A stretch of 6,888 nt of DNA from Betaproteobacteria bacterium (GTDB lineage: Bacteria; Pseudomonadota; Gammaproteobacteria; Burkholderiales; Usitatibacteraceae), in NCBI GenBank assembly GCA_012274175.1, contig JAAOZZ010000354.1, positions 1-6,888 on the forward strand, given 5' to 3'. The notes under the pieces were generated by a model. The model ran no database searches and was not told where the DNA came from. It worked only from the letters and a program-made list of their open reading frames with translations. Of this stretch, positions 1 through 6,055 are shown piece by piece. The position numbers were made by a program, and so were the translations under genes. Each line of letters opens with the position of its first letter. Positions within the stretch are counted from its first letter, which is position 1.

Positions 1-1046
1 ACCACGAGCACGCCGCCGATCAGCAGCGCGGAACGAAGCCGGCCGACCGCCGTGTCGATGAAGCCCGCGGAACGGAAGATGTTCCCATGCAGGGTCAGCT
101 TCTCCGCGGCGAGCGCGGGCCCCAGGCCCTCCAGGACGCGCTCGGCGGCCTGCGTGACCGCCATGCTGTCGGCGCGGTACTGGCTGTCGATCATGAGCAT
201 CACGCCGCGCTCGCCCATGATGGATGCGTCGCCGACGGCGGGGGCGGGTGCGATCTTCACGCTCGCCACGTCTCCCAGCCGCACGCCGATTCCACCGTGG
301 TAGGCCACCACCACGTTCGCGATCTCCTCCGGCGTGAGCAGTTGTCCTTGCGTCTCGATCACGATGCGCTGGTTGTCGTTCTCGATGAAGCCGGCGCCGC
401 GCACGCCGGTCGACCGGCGGGCGGCATCGAGCACGTCGCGCAGCGCGAGCCCGTGCCGGAGCAGGCGGGCGGGGTCGACCTGCACCTGGAGCTGCTTTCG
501 CTCGCCGCCGAAGATCACGACGTCGGCCACGCCCGGGACGCTCAGCAGCCGCGGCCGCACGAGCGCCTCGGCCAGCGTGCGCACATCCATGAGCGACCGG
601 CCCTTGGAGGTGAGCCCGATGATCATGACCACGCTGGTGGATGAGGTGAGCGGCAGGAGCGCCGGCAGCTTCACTCCGCGCGGCAGCTCCGGCCCCAGGC
701 CGGCTACGCGCTCGGCGGCGAGCTGCCGGGCGCGCTCGACGTCCGTTCCATCCTTGAAGGCGAGGGTCACGACCGACAATCCCTGCAACGAGCGCGAGCG
801 CATGGTCTCGAGGCCGAGGGTTCCCCCCAGCGCGTCTTCCACGCGCTGCGTCACCAGCACCTCGACCTGCTCGGCCGAAAGGCCTGGCGCTTCCGTCTGG
901 ATCGCGACGAGGGCCGGGGCGAATTCGGGAAAGACGTCGAGCGTGGATTTGTACAGGGTATAGACGCCGTAGCCCGCCAGGAGACATGCGAGCGCGACGA
1001 CCACGCCGCGAAAGCGAATGGCGAAGCGGACGATGGCGGTCAGCAC
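1..1046 (-). CDS. Heavy-metal efflux RND pump (CusA/CzcA-like), N-terminal part
   Basis: Inner-membrane proton-driven pump subunit of a tripartite metal efflux system. Only the first 348 codons are present; the gene runs off the window at position 1 (the family is usually a little over 1000 residues). Visible features: a first membrane helix at about residues 12-31, then the RND porter region with LDVFPEFAP (36-44), QTEAPGLSAEQVE (50-62), FKDGTDVERAR (97-107) and SVPGVADVVIFGGE (169-182). A second membrane helix begins at about 340. The GTG at 1046 follows AGGAG by four bases and is the only start that keeps the complete first helix. It lies 28 bases after the adaptor stop, so it is the last visible gene of an OMF-adaptor-pump operon. 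The HME-RND class is clear, but the metal cannot be read: the helix that carries the metal-selective residues lies outside the window. Confidence 0.93.
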   Translation of the reverse strand, partial: MLTAIVRFAIRFRGVVVALACLLAGYGVYTLYKSTLDVFPEFAPALVAIQTEAPGLSAEQVEVLVTQRVEDALGGTLGLETMRSRSLQGLSVVTLAFKDGTDVERARQLAAERVAGLGPELPRGVKLPALLPLTSSTSVVMIIGLTSKGRSLMDVRTLAEALVRPRLLSVPGVADVVIFGGERKQLQVQVDPARLLRHGLALRDVLDAARRSTGVRGAGFIENDNQRIVIETQGQLLTPEEIANVVVAYHGGIGVRLGDVASVKIAPAPAVGDASIMGERGVMLMIDSQYRADSMAVTQAAERVLEGLGPALAAEKLTLHGNIFRSAGFIDTAVGRLRSALLIGGVLV

Positions 1047-1074
1047 TGTGCTCCTAGCAGCCGCGCCGACGCGA

Positions 1075-2121
1075 TCAGTCGCATTCCGGATCCTTGCACC
1101 CGGCGCTTTCCGGCGACTTCGGCCGCAGTTCCTCCGAATGCAGGAGTTGCGCGCCGCGTGTGACGACTCGCTCTCCCGGCTTGAAGCCTTCCGTCACGAA
1201 GATGCCGCCCCCGGGAGTAGGCAGGCCCCGCACGATGCGCCGCACGAAGCGGTTCGGCGACTCCTGCACGAAGGCCCACGACCGGTCGCCGTACCAGATG
1301 ATGGCGGAATCGGGAACGAGGAGGCCCTGCATCGCACGCTGCGCGGCGGGAATTCGTGCGTCGAGCCGCAGCCCGGTCGGCAGCGACGCCGACGTCCGGT
1401 AGAGGTAGGAGCTGCCCTGCACGGACGGATCGACCTGCGGCGAGGGAGACACGAGCGTTGCGGATATCGCCGGATGGCCTGTCGTTTCGACCTCGATCCG
1501 GTCCGGAATCGCGACCTTCGTCGCGCCGGGCAATGTGACGCGCACGAGGGAGTCCTGCCGAGAATCCAGCCGCGCCATCTCCTTCGAGCCCGTATCGAAC
1601 GCCCATCGTTCCACGATGTCGCCGAATTCCCGTCGCGCCTCGGCCCGCACTTCGAGTAGCGCTGCCGAGGCGGCTGCCGATCGGGCCTGGTCGGCCCGAT
1701 ACGCGGCCTCGGCCGCTTGCAGCGACTTGAGGGAAACGTTCCGATCGTCCGCGAAGAGGGCTCGGTTGCGCTCGTATTCGTCGCGCGAGGCGCCGGCCGC
1801 GGCTTCGGCGATGCCGGCCTCGGCGCTCGCGCGGGCGTGGCGCGCCCGCAATGCGAGCAGGGGCTGAAGGTCCATCACGATCCCGTACGCGATCACCTCC
1901 GGCCGGTAGCTCGTGGACTCGAGCGGCGCGATCGCGATGGCGCTTCGCGACTGCGCGTCCGGGTCGATGACGACAATGCCGGGCCCTTCCCCGGGGGTTG
2001 CTTTCGGGATTGCCGCGGTCTCCCGCGTTTGCCCGCGCCCGAGCCAGATACCGGCGCCGACGGAGAGGGCGAGGGCGGCCACGACGAAGATCGCGCGGCT
2101 CATGGTGCGTACCGTGCTCAT
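1075..2121 (-). CDS. RND periplasmic adaptor (membrane fusion protein), short variant with C-terminal cysteines
   Basis: Adaptor joining the inner-membrane RND pump to the outer-membrane channel, 348 residues. Residues 9-27 form one hydrophobic segment (signal peptide or membrane anchor). A beta-rich part around 48-80 runs directly through YGIVMDLQPLLALRAR (78-93) into a long Ala/Glu/Arg-rich alpha-hairpin (about 90-170). Beta-barrel and membrane-proximal regions follow, including LLVPDSAIIWYGDRSWAFV (about 267-285). I see no convincing first lipoyl half-motif before the hairpin, so the lipoyl domain seems reduced or absent. The protein ends in CKDPECD, placing two cysteines (342 and 347) in a short acidic tail that might bind metal. 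The ATG at 2121 overlaps the OMF stop (ATGA) and is preceded by GAGGAG at seven bases, so translation is probably coupled. An alternative ATG seven codons in has less support. The role is secure from the sequence and neighbours; the metal is not known. Confidence 0.9.
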   Translation of the reverse strand: MSTVRTMSRAIFVVAALALSVGAGIWLGRGQTRETAAIPKATPGEGPGIVVIDPDAQSRSAIAIAPLESTSYRPEVIAYGIVMDLQPLLALRARHARASAEAGIAEAAAGASRDEYERNRALFADDRNVSLKSLQAAEAAYRADQARSAAASAALLEVRAEARREFGDIVERWAFDTGSKEMARLDSRQDSLVRVTLPGATKVAIPDRIEVETTGHPAISATLVSPSPQVDPSVQGSSYLYRTSASLPTGLRLDARIPAAQRAMQGLLVPDSAIIWYGDRSWAFVQESPNRFVRRIVRGLPTPGGGIFVTEGFKPGERVVTRGAQLLHSEELRPKSPESAGCKDPECD

Positions 2122-3557
2122 GGCTGCGCTCCTCGGGGCTCGAGCTCCGCGCCGACATCGAGGGGCTCGCTGGAAAGGGGGCGCTCGAGAGCGTCTTCGA
2201 GCCGGCCCGTGGCTTGCTGCGCTGCCACCACGGAATCGGCATGCGCAATTTCCGCCACGTGCAAGGAGCGCGCGGCGCGCTCGACCGCGAGCCGATCGGT
2301 CTCTCCTGCCGAGAAGGTGCGCCGCAGCTTGTCGAGCTGGAGGCGCCGGGCCGCGTAGAGCGAATCCGCGAGCAGGAGCTGCCTGCGTGCCGCCCCGTCG
2401 GCTCGCACCGCTCGGTCCACCTCGCCGATCACCGCAGCCTGAAGCTCCTCGAACTTCGCGGCCGCCTCGGCGCGATGGGCCTCGGCCTCGGCGATCGGCC
2501 CCTCGTTGCGATTGAACACGGGCAGGGTGAGCCCGGACACCCCGAGCGCGAACTTGTTGGTGCCCATGTCGAAGGTATACGCTGGACCGAGACGCAGGTC
2601 GGGATACTGATTCGCGATCTGGGTCTGCAGCGCGGCTTCGCTCGCGGCATATAAGAGCAGCGCGGCATGGAGGTCCGGCCGATGGAGGAGGGCCTCGCGG
2701 CGGAGCCTGCCGGGATCCACGTCACCGTGGGTGCGGCGGAATCCGTCGAAACTCACGGTCACGCCGTCGAGGGCGGCCGCGGGCACTCCGATCGCCGCGG
2801 CCAGCCGGGACTTCGCTTCCTCGGTCCGGCGGCGGGCGTCGGCGAGCTCCAGGCGGTCCCGCGCAAGCGTGATCCGTGCTTGACCTTCCTCCGGCAGCGA
2901 CGCGGCACCGAGCGCAAGGCGCTTCGCGAGCATTGCCTCGATCGCCTGTTGGGAGGCCACCTTCTTCTCTACGGCCGCGGCAAGCATGGTTGCGGCATAC
3001 CAGTCGAGCAGGCGCAACCTCACGCGGCTTCTCACGTGCCAGGCAAGGTCGTGAACATCCAACCGCGCCGCCTCCGAGAGCCGCTGCGCGCGCGCAGCGC
3101 GGTAGCCGCGCTTTCCGGCCGTTTCGATCGGTACGTCGAATCCCGCCTCAGCGGTCAACGGGGAGTCTGCGCTCGGCGGATTCGTCGCAAAGCCCATGGA
3201 AAGGTGGACGGACGGATTGGGAACCTGCGCGGCCGTGAGCAGCGCCGCCTGGCTCGCTCGCCACGTGGCGCGCGCCGAGTCCAGCTCGGGGCTGAAGTAA
3301 AGCGCGGCCAGCGTGAGCCTCGCGAGGTCCCATGATTCCGAACCCTGCCCGGAAGGAGCATTGCGGGCGATGAACGTGCGCAGGCCCGGGTCGTTCAGGC
3401 CTCGCGATTCGAACGCCGCCGCGGAGGCCTGCGGATCGAGGGGCCGCGGATGATACGCGGCGCAGCCGGCCCCCCAAAGCAGGGCCGCGAAGGCGATTGC
3501 CCTGCGAACGCCGTGTTGGGCGGGCGGGCGCCCGCAGCTCGGACGATTTCCTTGCAT
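2118..3557 (-). CDS. TolC/CusC-like outer-membrane efflux lipoprotein
   Basis: Outer-membrane channel of the tripartite pump, about 479 residues from this start. It begins with a lipoprotein-type signal: basic VRR, hydrophobic AIAFAALLWGAG, then Cys32. The region after the cysteine carries two repeats of the outer-membrane efflux fold. The first includes LARLTLAALYFSPELDSARA, AAQVPNPSVHLSMGF and the FDVPIETAGKRG segment typical of heavy-metal OMFs. The second includes HRPDLHAALLLYAASEAALQ, YPDLRLGPAYTFD and LPVFNRNEGPIAEAEA. Long heptad-rich helices between them fit the periplasmic tunnel. An in-frame ATG at 3602 would add 15 residues but has no ribosome site and would put a perfect hairpin inside the coding region. 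The ATG at 3557 has a G-rich stretch about six bases upstream and gives a more normal signal peptide. The 3' end overlaps the adaptor start by ATGA, and merR lies 81 bases upstream on the same strand. Confidence 0.9.
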   Translation of the reverse strand: MQGNRPSCGRPPAQHGVRRAIAFAALLWGAGCAAYHPRPLDPQASAAAFESRGLNDPGLRTFIARNAPSGQGSESWDLARLTLAALYFSPELDSARATWRASQAALLTAAQVPNPSVHLSMGFATNPPSADSPLTAEAGFDVPIETAGKRGYRAARAQRLSEAARLDVHDLAWHVRSRVRLRLLDWYAATMLAAAVEKKVASQQAIEAMLAKRLALGAASLPEEGQARITLARDRLELADARRRTEEAKSRLAAAIGVPAAALDGVTVSFDGFRRTHGDVDPGRLRREALLHRPDLHAALLLYAASEAALQTQIANQYPDLRLGPAYTFDMGTNKFALGVSGLTLPVFNRNEGPIAEAEAHRAEAAAKFEELQAAVIGEVDRAVRADGAARRQLLLADSLYAARRLQLDKLRRTFSAGETDRLAVERAARSLHVAEIAHADSVVAAQQATGRLEDALERPLSSEPLDVGAELEPRGAQP

Positions 3558-3580
3558 GACGACCCCCCGTGGCAACGGCA

Positions 3581-3597
3581 GGCAGCCATCGGCTGCC
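3581..3597. repeat. Perfect inverted repeat (hairpin) in the merR-OMF gap
   Basis: GGCAGCC-ATC-GGCTGCC forms a 7-bp GC-rich stem with a three-base loop. It lies about 24 bases upstream of the preferred OMF start and about 40 bases downstream of the merR stop. No T-run follows on either strand, so it is not a standard intrinsic terminator. In the leftward transcript it would be a hairpin in the OMF leader, able to affect mRNA stability, processing or the level of efflux expression relative to merR. If the OMF actually starts at 3602, it would instead be coding sequence. It is symmetric enough to be a protein-binding site too, but it does not resemble the mer operator. Confidence 0.5.
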
Positions 3598-3638
3598 GAC
3601 ATCGTCGCGCGCCGATAGTGCCGGACAATGTTCAGCGC

Positions 3639-4058
3639 TCAGGCGCCGAGTCGCGGCGGAACCTGCCGCGACAGCGACCCGATGATCGGGCAGCGGCGCG
3701 GCCGCTTGCCCGATTCGCATTCGGCGATCAAGCCTGCGAGCGTGCGCCGCATGCGCTGGAGGTCCGCGATACGGGCCCTGATCGCCTCGAGCTTGCGCTG
3801 CGCGAGCGCGCGCGTCTCGCGGCAGCTCTGGCCGTCCTCCAGCAGGAGCAGGCTCTTCACCTCCGCGAGCGAGAAGCCGAGGCGCTGGGCCTGCTTGACG
3901 AATCCGATGCGAAGGGCGGTCTCGGGCGCGTAGCGCCGCTGGCCGCCCGGAGGCTTGGGCGGAACGGCGATGAGTCCCTCGCGCTGGTAGAAGCGGATAG
4001 TCTCCACGCCCACGCCGGCACTCTTCGCCAGCCTTCCGATGCCGATCTCCCCGGGCAT
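3639..4058 (-). CDS. merR: Mercury-type MerR transcriptional regulator
   Basis: Metal-sensing MerR-family regulator, 139 residues, which would bend and untwist a long-spacer promoter on metal binding. The N-terminal winged helix-turn-helix (about 5-70) reads IGIGRLAKSAGVGVETIRFYQREGL in two parts (5-18, 19-29), followed by GGQRRY and FVKQAQRLGFSLAEV. This is very close to Tn501 MerR. A dimerisation helix spans about 80-113. Cys79 (EDGQSC), Cys114 (AEC) and Cys123 (RRCPIIGSL) have exactly the spacing of the Hg(II) ligands Cys82/117/126 of Tn501 MerR, as remembered. This argues for mercury over the CueR, ZntR and PbrR groups. The start is supported by AGGGGG six bases upstream, which abuts the -35 of the divergent promoter. 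The gene is divergent from the GDCCVxC gene and in line with the RND operon. The family call is very strong; mercury as the inducer is inferred from the ligand set. Confidence 0.93.
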   Translation of the reverse strand: MPGEIGIGRLAKSAGVGVETIRFYQREGLIAVPPKPPGGQRRYAPETALRIGFVKQAQRLGFSLAEVKSLLLLEDGQSCRETRALAQRKLEAIRARIADLQRMRRTLAGLIAECESGKRPRRCPIIGSLSRQVPPRLGA

Positions 4059-4069
4059 TCCGAACCCCC

Positions 4070-4101
4070 TTGAACCCGTACCATTGTACGCATTCTATGC
4101 T
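4070..4101 (+). promoter_or_regulatory. mer-type operator/promoter facing right
   Basis: A -35 box TTGAAC (4070-4075) and a -10 box TATGCT (4096-4101) are separated by 20 bases (a 19-base spacing would give the poorer CTATGC). Inside the spacer is a perfect dyad, CGTAC-CATT-GTACG (4077-4090). This matches the known Tn501/Tn21 mer operator, where GTAC half-sites separated by four bases sit in an over-long 19-base spacer. Such promoters are poor until metal-bound MerR distorts the DNA. It lies 12 bases from the merR start, the expected place for MerR binding. A transcript would begin near 4108 and read into the GDCCVxC gene and possibly on into the cytochrome and molybdoenzyme genes. Confidence 0.88.
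4083..4088 (-). promoter_or_regulatory. Possible -10 box of the merR promoter, inside the operator
   Basis: On the minus strand this reads TACAAT, five of six matches to TATAAT, and overlaps the right part of the operator dyad. Initiation about seven bases downstream would leave a leader of about 18 bases that still contains the AGGGGG ribosome site before the merR ATG. The sequence about 17 bases upstream (AGAGGG) is a poor -35. If real, MerR bound at the dyad would repress its own gene, as in classical mer loci. The leftward transcript could continue into the RND operon, since no terminator is visible after merR. Confidence 0.45.
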
Positions 4102-4132
4102 GATCCCCTCTCGACTGTTGCGGTATTCGGCC

Positions 4133-4408
4133 ATGGCGATTTTCGGTGCGAAAAACTCGCTGGCTTCTCCCCCGCCCGTACCGATGGGCGAAGCGGCGGA
4201 CGTCGTCGTCCTCGAGTCGGTGCTCACCTGTCCGGATTGCGGGTTCGCGCGCAGGGAGGCGATGCCCACCGATGCATGCACGTGGTTCTACGAGTGCGCC
4301 GGCTGCCACGCGCTCCTGCGTCCGAAGCCGGGGGACTGCTGCGTTTTCTGCTCGTACGGCTCGGCGAAATGCCCGCCGGTCCAGGCGAGCGGATCCTGCC
4401 GCGCGTAG
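4133..4408 (+). CDS. GDCCVxC-family cysteine-rich small protein
   Basis: Small soluble protein, 91 residues from this start, with ten cysteines and no signal peptide or membrane helix. Motifs in order: CPDCG (33-37), MPTDAC (44-49), YECAGC (54-58), LLRPKPGDCCVFCSYG (61-76), KCPP (80-82) and a last Cys89. This is the GDCCVxC (seleno)protein family, some of whose members carry selenocysteine at the final position of the motif; here that codon is TGC. The paired CxxC motifs suggest a zinc-ribbon-like or thiol metal-binding protein. Its biochemical role is not known to me. It is the first gene behind the mer-type promoter, so binding or handling of mercury or a similar thiophilic metal is a fair inference. 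The start is uncertain. ATG 4184 gives 74 residues, nearer the family's usual size, and neither ATG has a clear ribosome site. A TTG at 4070 would lie within the promoter and is unlikely. Confidence 0.85.
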   Translation: MAIFGAKNSLASPPPVPMGEAADVVVLESVLTCPDCGFARREAMPTDACTWFYECAGCHALLRPKPGDCCVFCSYGSAKCPPVQASGSCRA

Positions 4409-4471
4409 GACGGCGCACTCGCTCGCCCGTTCGCGATCCAATCCGCGGCGCCCTGTTGCACTGGAGATCCG

Positions 4472-5197
4472 ATGAAACCTTCGCGGGATGAGTCGCCCCG
4501 TCCCGACATTCTCAAGCGGCATTCGCTCGCGGTGCGAGTGATGCATTGGGTGAACGTGGTCGCCGTGGTCGTGCTGCTCATGAGCGGGCTGCAGATCTTC
4601 AACGCCCATCCCGCGCTCTACTGGGGCAGGTCGTCGTACACGGGCGCGGGCCCGATCTTCGCGCCCGGCTCGTTTCCCGGATGGATGACCCTTCCCGGCG
4701 CGCAATGGCTCGCGATGGGCCGGCGCTGGCACCTCTTCTTCGCGTGGGTGCTCGTGCTGAACGGCGCGGCCTACGTCGCATATTCGATCGCGAGCCGGCA
4801 CCTTTCGCGCGACTTGTGGCCCAGCCGCGCCGACCTGCGCTCGATCGGCCGTTCCATCGCCGACCACCTGCGCTTGCGCCATCCCGCCGGCGAGGCGGCC
4901 GCGCGCTACAACGTCCTGCAAAAGCTCGCATATCTAGCGATCGTCTTCGGCGTGCTGCCCCTGCTGGTATTGATGGGCCTCGGCATGTCGCCCTCCCTCG
5001 ATACCGTGGTCCCGGGCTGGGTCGACTTCTTCGGCGGGCGCCAGTCGGTGCGCACGCTGCACTTCGCCGCGGCGATGGTCCTCACCGCTTTCGTGGCCGT
5101 GCACGTCTTCGAAGTGCTTGTCACCGGCGCCTGGAACAACCTGCGCTCGATGGTGACCGGGTGGTACCGACTGCCTTCGCCCAAGGGGCCGTCGTGA
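4472..5197 (+). CDS. Four-helix b-type cytochrome membrane subunit (cytochrome b561/thiosulfate reductase type)
   Basis: Integral inner-membrane dihaem cytochrome b, 241 residues, that would pass electrons between the quinone pool and a periplasmic partner. Four membrane helices are visible at about 23-43, 84-105, 148-172 and 194-217. Candidate haem ligands are His25 (VMHW), His87 (RRWHLFF), His197 (RTLHFAA) and His211 (AVHVFE); the last pair are 14 residues apart in one helix, as is usual for the family. An extended loop at 44-80 (WGRSSYTGAGPIF, PGSFPGWM) is also typical of relatives paired with molybdoenzymes. The start has GGAG five bases upstream. The stop overlaps the start of the molybdoenzyme gene (GTGA), so the two are translationally coupled and probably form a complex. 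It is not MsrQ, which has a different fold. It starts 63 bases after the GDCCVxC gene with no obvious promoter or terminator between. Confidence 0.9.
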   Translation: MKPSRDESPRPDILKRHSLAVRVMHWVNVVAVVVLLMSGLQIFNAHPALYWGRSSYTGAGPIFAPGSFPGWMTLPGAQWLAMGRRWHLFFAWVLVLNGAAYVAYSIASRHLSRDLWPSRADLRSIGRSIADHLRLRHPAGEAAARYNVLQKLAYLAIVFGVLPLLVLMGLGMSPSLDTVVPGWVDFFGGRQSVRTLHFAAAMVLTAFVAVHVFEVLVTGAWNNLRSMVTGWYRLPSPKGPS

Positions 5198-5964
5198 GCG
5201 ATTCGCGGCCACGGCGCCGCTTCCTCGCGCGCGTGGCGGGGGCCGCGGGCGCATTGCTGCTGGCTGGTTGCGACCGGCTGTCACGCAGCGGATGGTTTCC
5301 CCCGATCCTCGAGCGGGCCGAGACGCTCACGCGACGCGCGCAGCGCCTGGTCACCTCCCGCAAGTCGATGGCACAGGAATTCACCGAAGCCGACCTTTCG
5401 CCCGGCTTTCGCAGCAACGGAACGGAAGTACCCGACGATGCCCGCTACCTCGCGATGGCGGACAGCGGCTTCGCGGATTGGGTGCTGGAAGTCGGCGGCC
5501 TGGTGGAGCGGCCATTGAAGCTCACCCTGGCGCAGCTGCGGCAAATGCCCGCCCGCACCCAGATCACGCGCCATGATTGCGTCGAGGGCTGGAGCGCGAT
5601 CGGGAAGTGGACCGGCGTGCCGCTGCACGAAGTGCTCGCGCGGGCGCGTGCCTTGCCGCGGGCGCGCTACGTGGTCTTCCATTGCGCGGACCCGATGGAG
5701 GGCACCGAGGACAGCAAGTACTATGAGAGCATCGACATGGACGACGCGCACCACCCGCAGACGATCCTCGCCTACGCGCTCAACGGTGCGCCCCTGCCGA
5801 TCGCGAATGGCGCGCCCGTGCGCCTGCGCGTCGAGCGCCAGCTGGGCTACAAGATGGCAAAGTACGTGATGTCCGTCGAGCTGGTGGACAGCTTCGCGCA
5901 CATCGGCGGGGGCCATGGCGGCTACTGGGAAGACCGCGGCTACGAGTGGTACGCCGGCATCTGA
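5194..5964 (+). CDS. Tat-exported molybdopterin oxidoreductase lipoprotein (YedY/SoxC-like)
   Basis: Periplasmic oxidoreductase of the sulfite-oxidase-fold molybdopterin family, 256 residues. It opens with a twin-arginine signal, RPRRRFLARVAG (5-16), followed by the lipobox LLAGC (22-26). It should therefore be exported folded through Tat and anchored by lipid at Cys26. The molybdopterin domain spans about 95-232. Cys129 in RHDCVEGWSAIGKWTGVPL (127-145) is the expected molybdenum ligand, as in the CVEAW motif of YedY. Further family features are YYESIDMDDAHHPQTILAY (176-194), NGAPVRLRV (205-213) and LGYKMAKYV (217-225). A His/Gly/aromatic C-terminus follows (HIGGGHGGYWEDRGYEWY). The GTG start overlaps the cytochrome stop and has AAGGGG just upstream. 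The cytochrome is its likely electron donor or acceptor. Family membership is secure; the substrate (a sulfoxide, sulfite or other) cannot be told from sequence. Confidence 0.92.
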   Translation: MSDSRPRRRFLARVAGAAGALLLAGCDRLSRSGWFPPILERAETLTRRAQRLVTSRKSMAQEFTEADLSPGFRSNGTEVPDDARYLAMADSGFADWVLEVGGLVERPLKLTLAQLRQMPARTQITRHDCVEGWSAIGKWTGVPLHEVLARARALPRARYVVFHCADPMEGTEDSKYYESIDMDDAHHPQTILAYALNGAPLPIANGAPVRLRVERQLGYKMAKYVMSVELVDSFAHIGGGHGGYWEDRGYEWYAGI

Positions 5965-5971
5965 GAGGGGC

Positions 5972-6055
5972 ATGAAAGGCTCCCGATCCATGAACGTGAA
6001 TGCATTGCGCTCGAGCGTGAAGTCCGTCGACCGCCTTCCCGGCGACCGCCCGTGA
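5972..6055 (+). CDS. Possible 27-residue peptide ORF upstream of the patatin gene
   Basis: An ATG at 5972 opens a short frame (MKGSRSMNVNALRSSV...) ending in a TGA at 6053-6055 that overlaps the patatin GTG start by four bases (GTGA). GAGAGGGG lies directly upstream, though only one or two bases from this ATG; a second ATG at 5990 has AAAGG ten bases upstream. The patatin start itself has no good ribosome site, so this frame may feed ribosomes to it by coupling. The peptide is basic, has no membrane helix, and matches nothing I recognise. It may equally be a chance frame in GC-rich sequence, or the patatin gene may start elsewhere. Confidence 0.35.
   Translation: MKGSRSMNVNALRSSVKSVDRLPGDRP

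Noticed and set aside
87..963. Plus-strand open frames opposite the RND pump gene
   Set aside because: The minus strand encodes a clear RND N-terminus here; the plus-strand translations are His/Arg/Ser-rich shadows.
3598..3640. A separate promoter for the OMF gene in the gap after merR
   Set aside because: Candidate boxes on the minus strand (such as TTGTCC) have no acceptable -10 at a workable spacing.
3639..4058. PbrR, CueR or ZntR identity for the MerR-family regulator
   Set aside because: The helix-turn-helix and the three-cysteine spacing fit Tn501-type MerR much better, and the operator is mer-like. A minor residual chance of another soft metal remains.
4070..4132. TTG start at 4070 for the GDCCVxC gene
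   Set aside because: It would translate the -35, the operator and the -10 of the gene's own promoter; the predicted transcript begins near 4108.
3148..4281. Long minus-strand frame (377 codons) spanning the operator, merR and OMF regions
   Set aside because: It overlaps merR and the OMF gene in another frame, crosses the divergent promoter, and is low in complexity and rich in Arg/Ala.
4331..4360. Selenocysteine (in-frame UGA) in the GDCCVxC motif
   Set aside because: All cysteine codons in the motif are TGC; there is no in-frame TGA and so no call for a SECIS element.
4546..5193. Upstream extension of the molybdoenzyme frame through the cytochrome gene
   Set aside because: The cytochrome frame has clear helices and haem ligands, and the Tat signal marks the molybdoenzyme start at the GTG at 5194.
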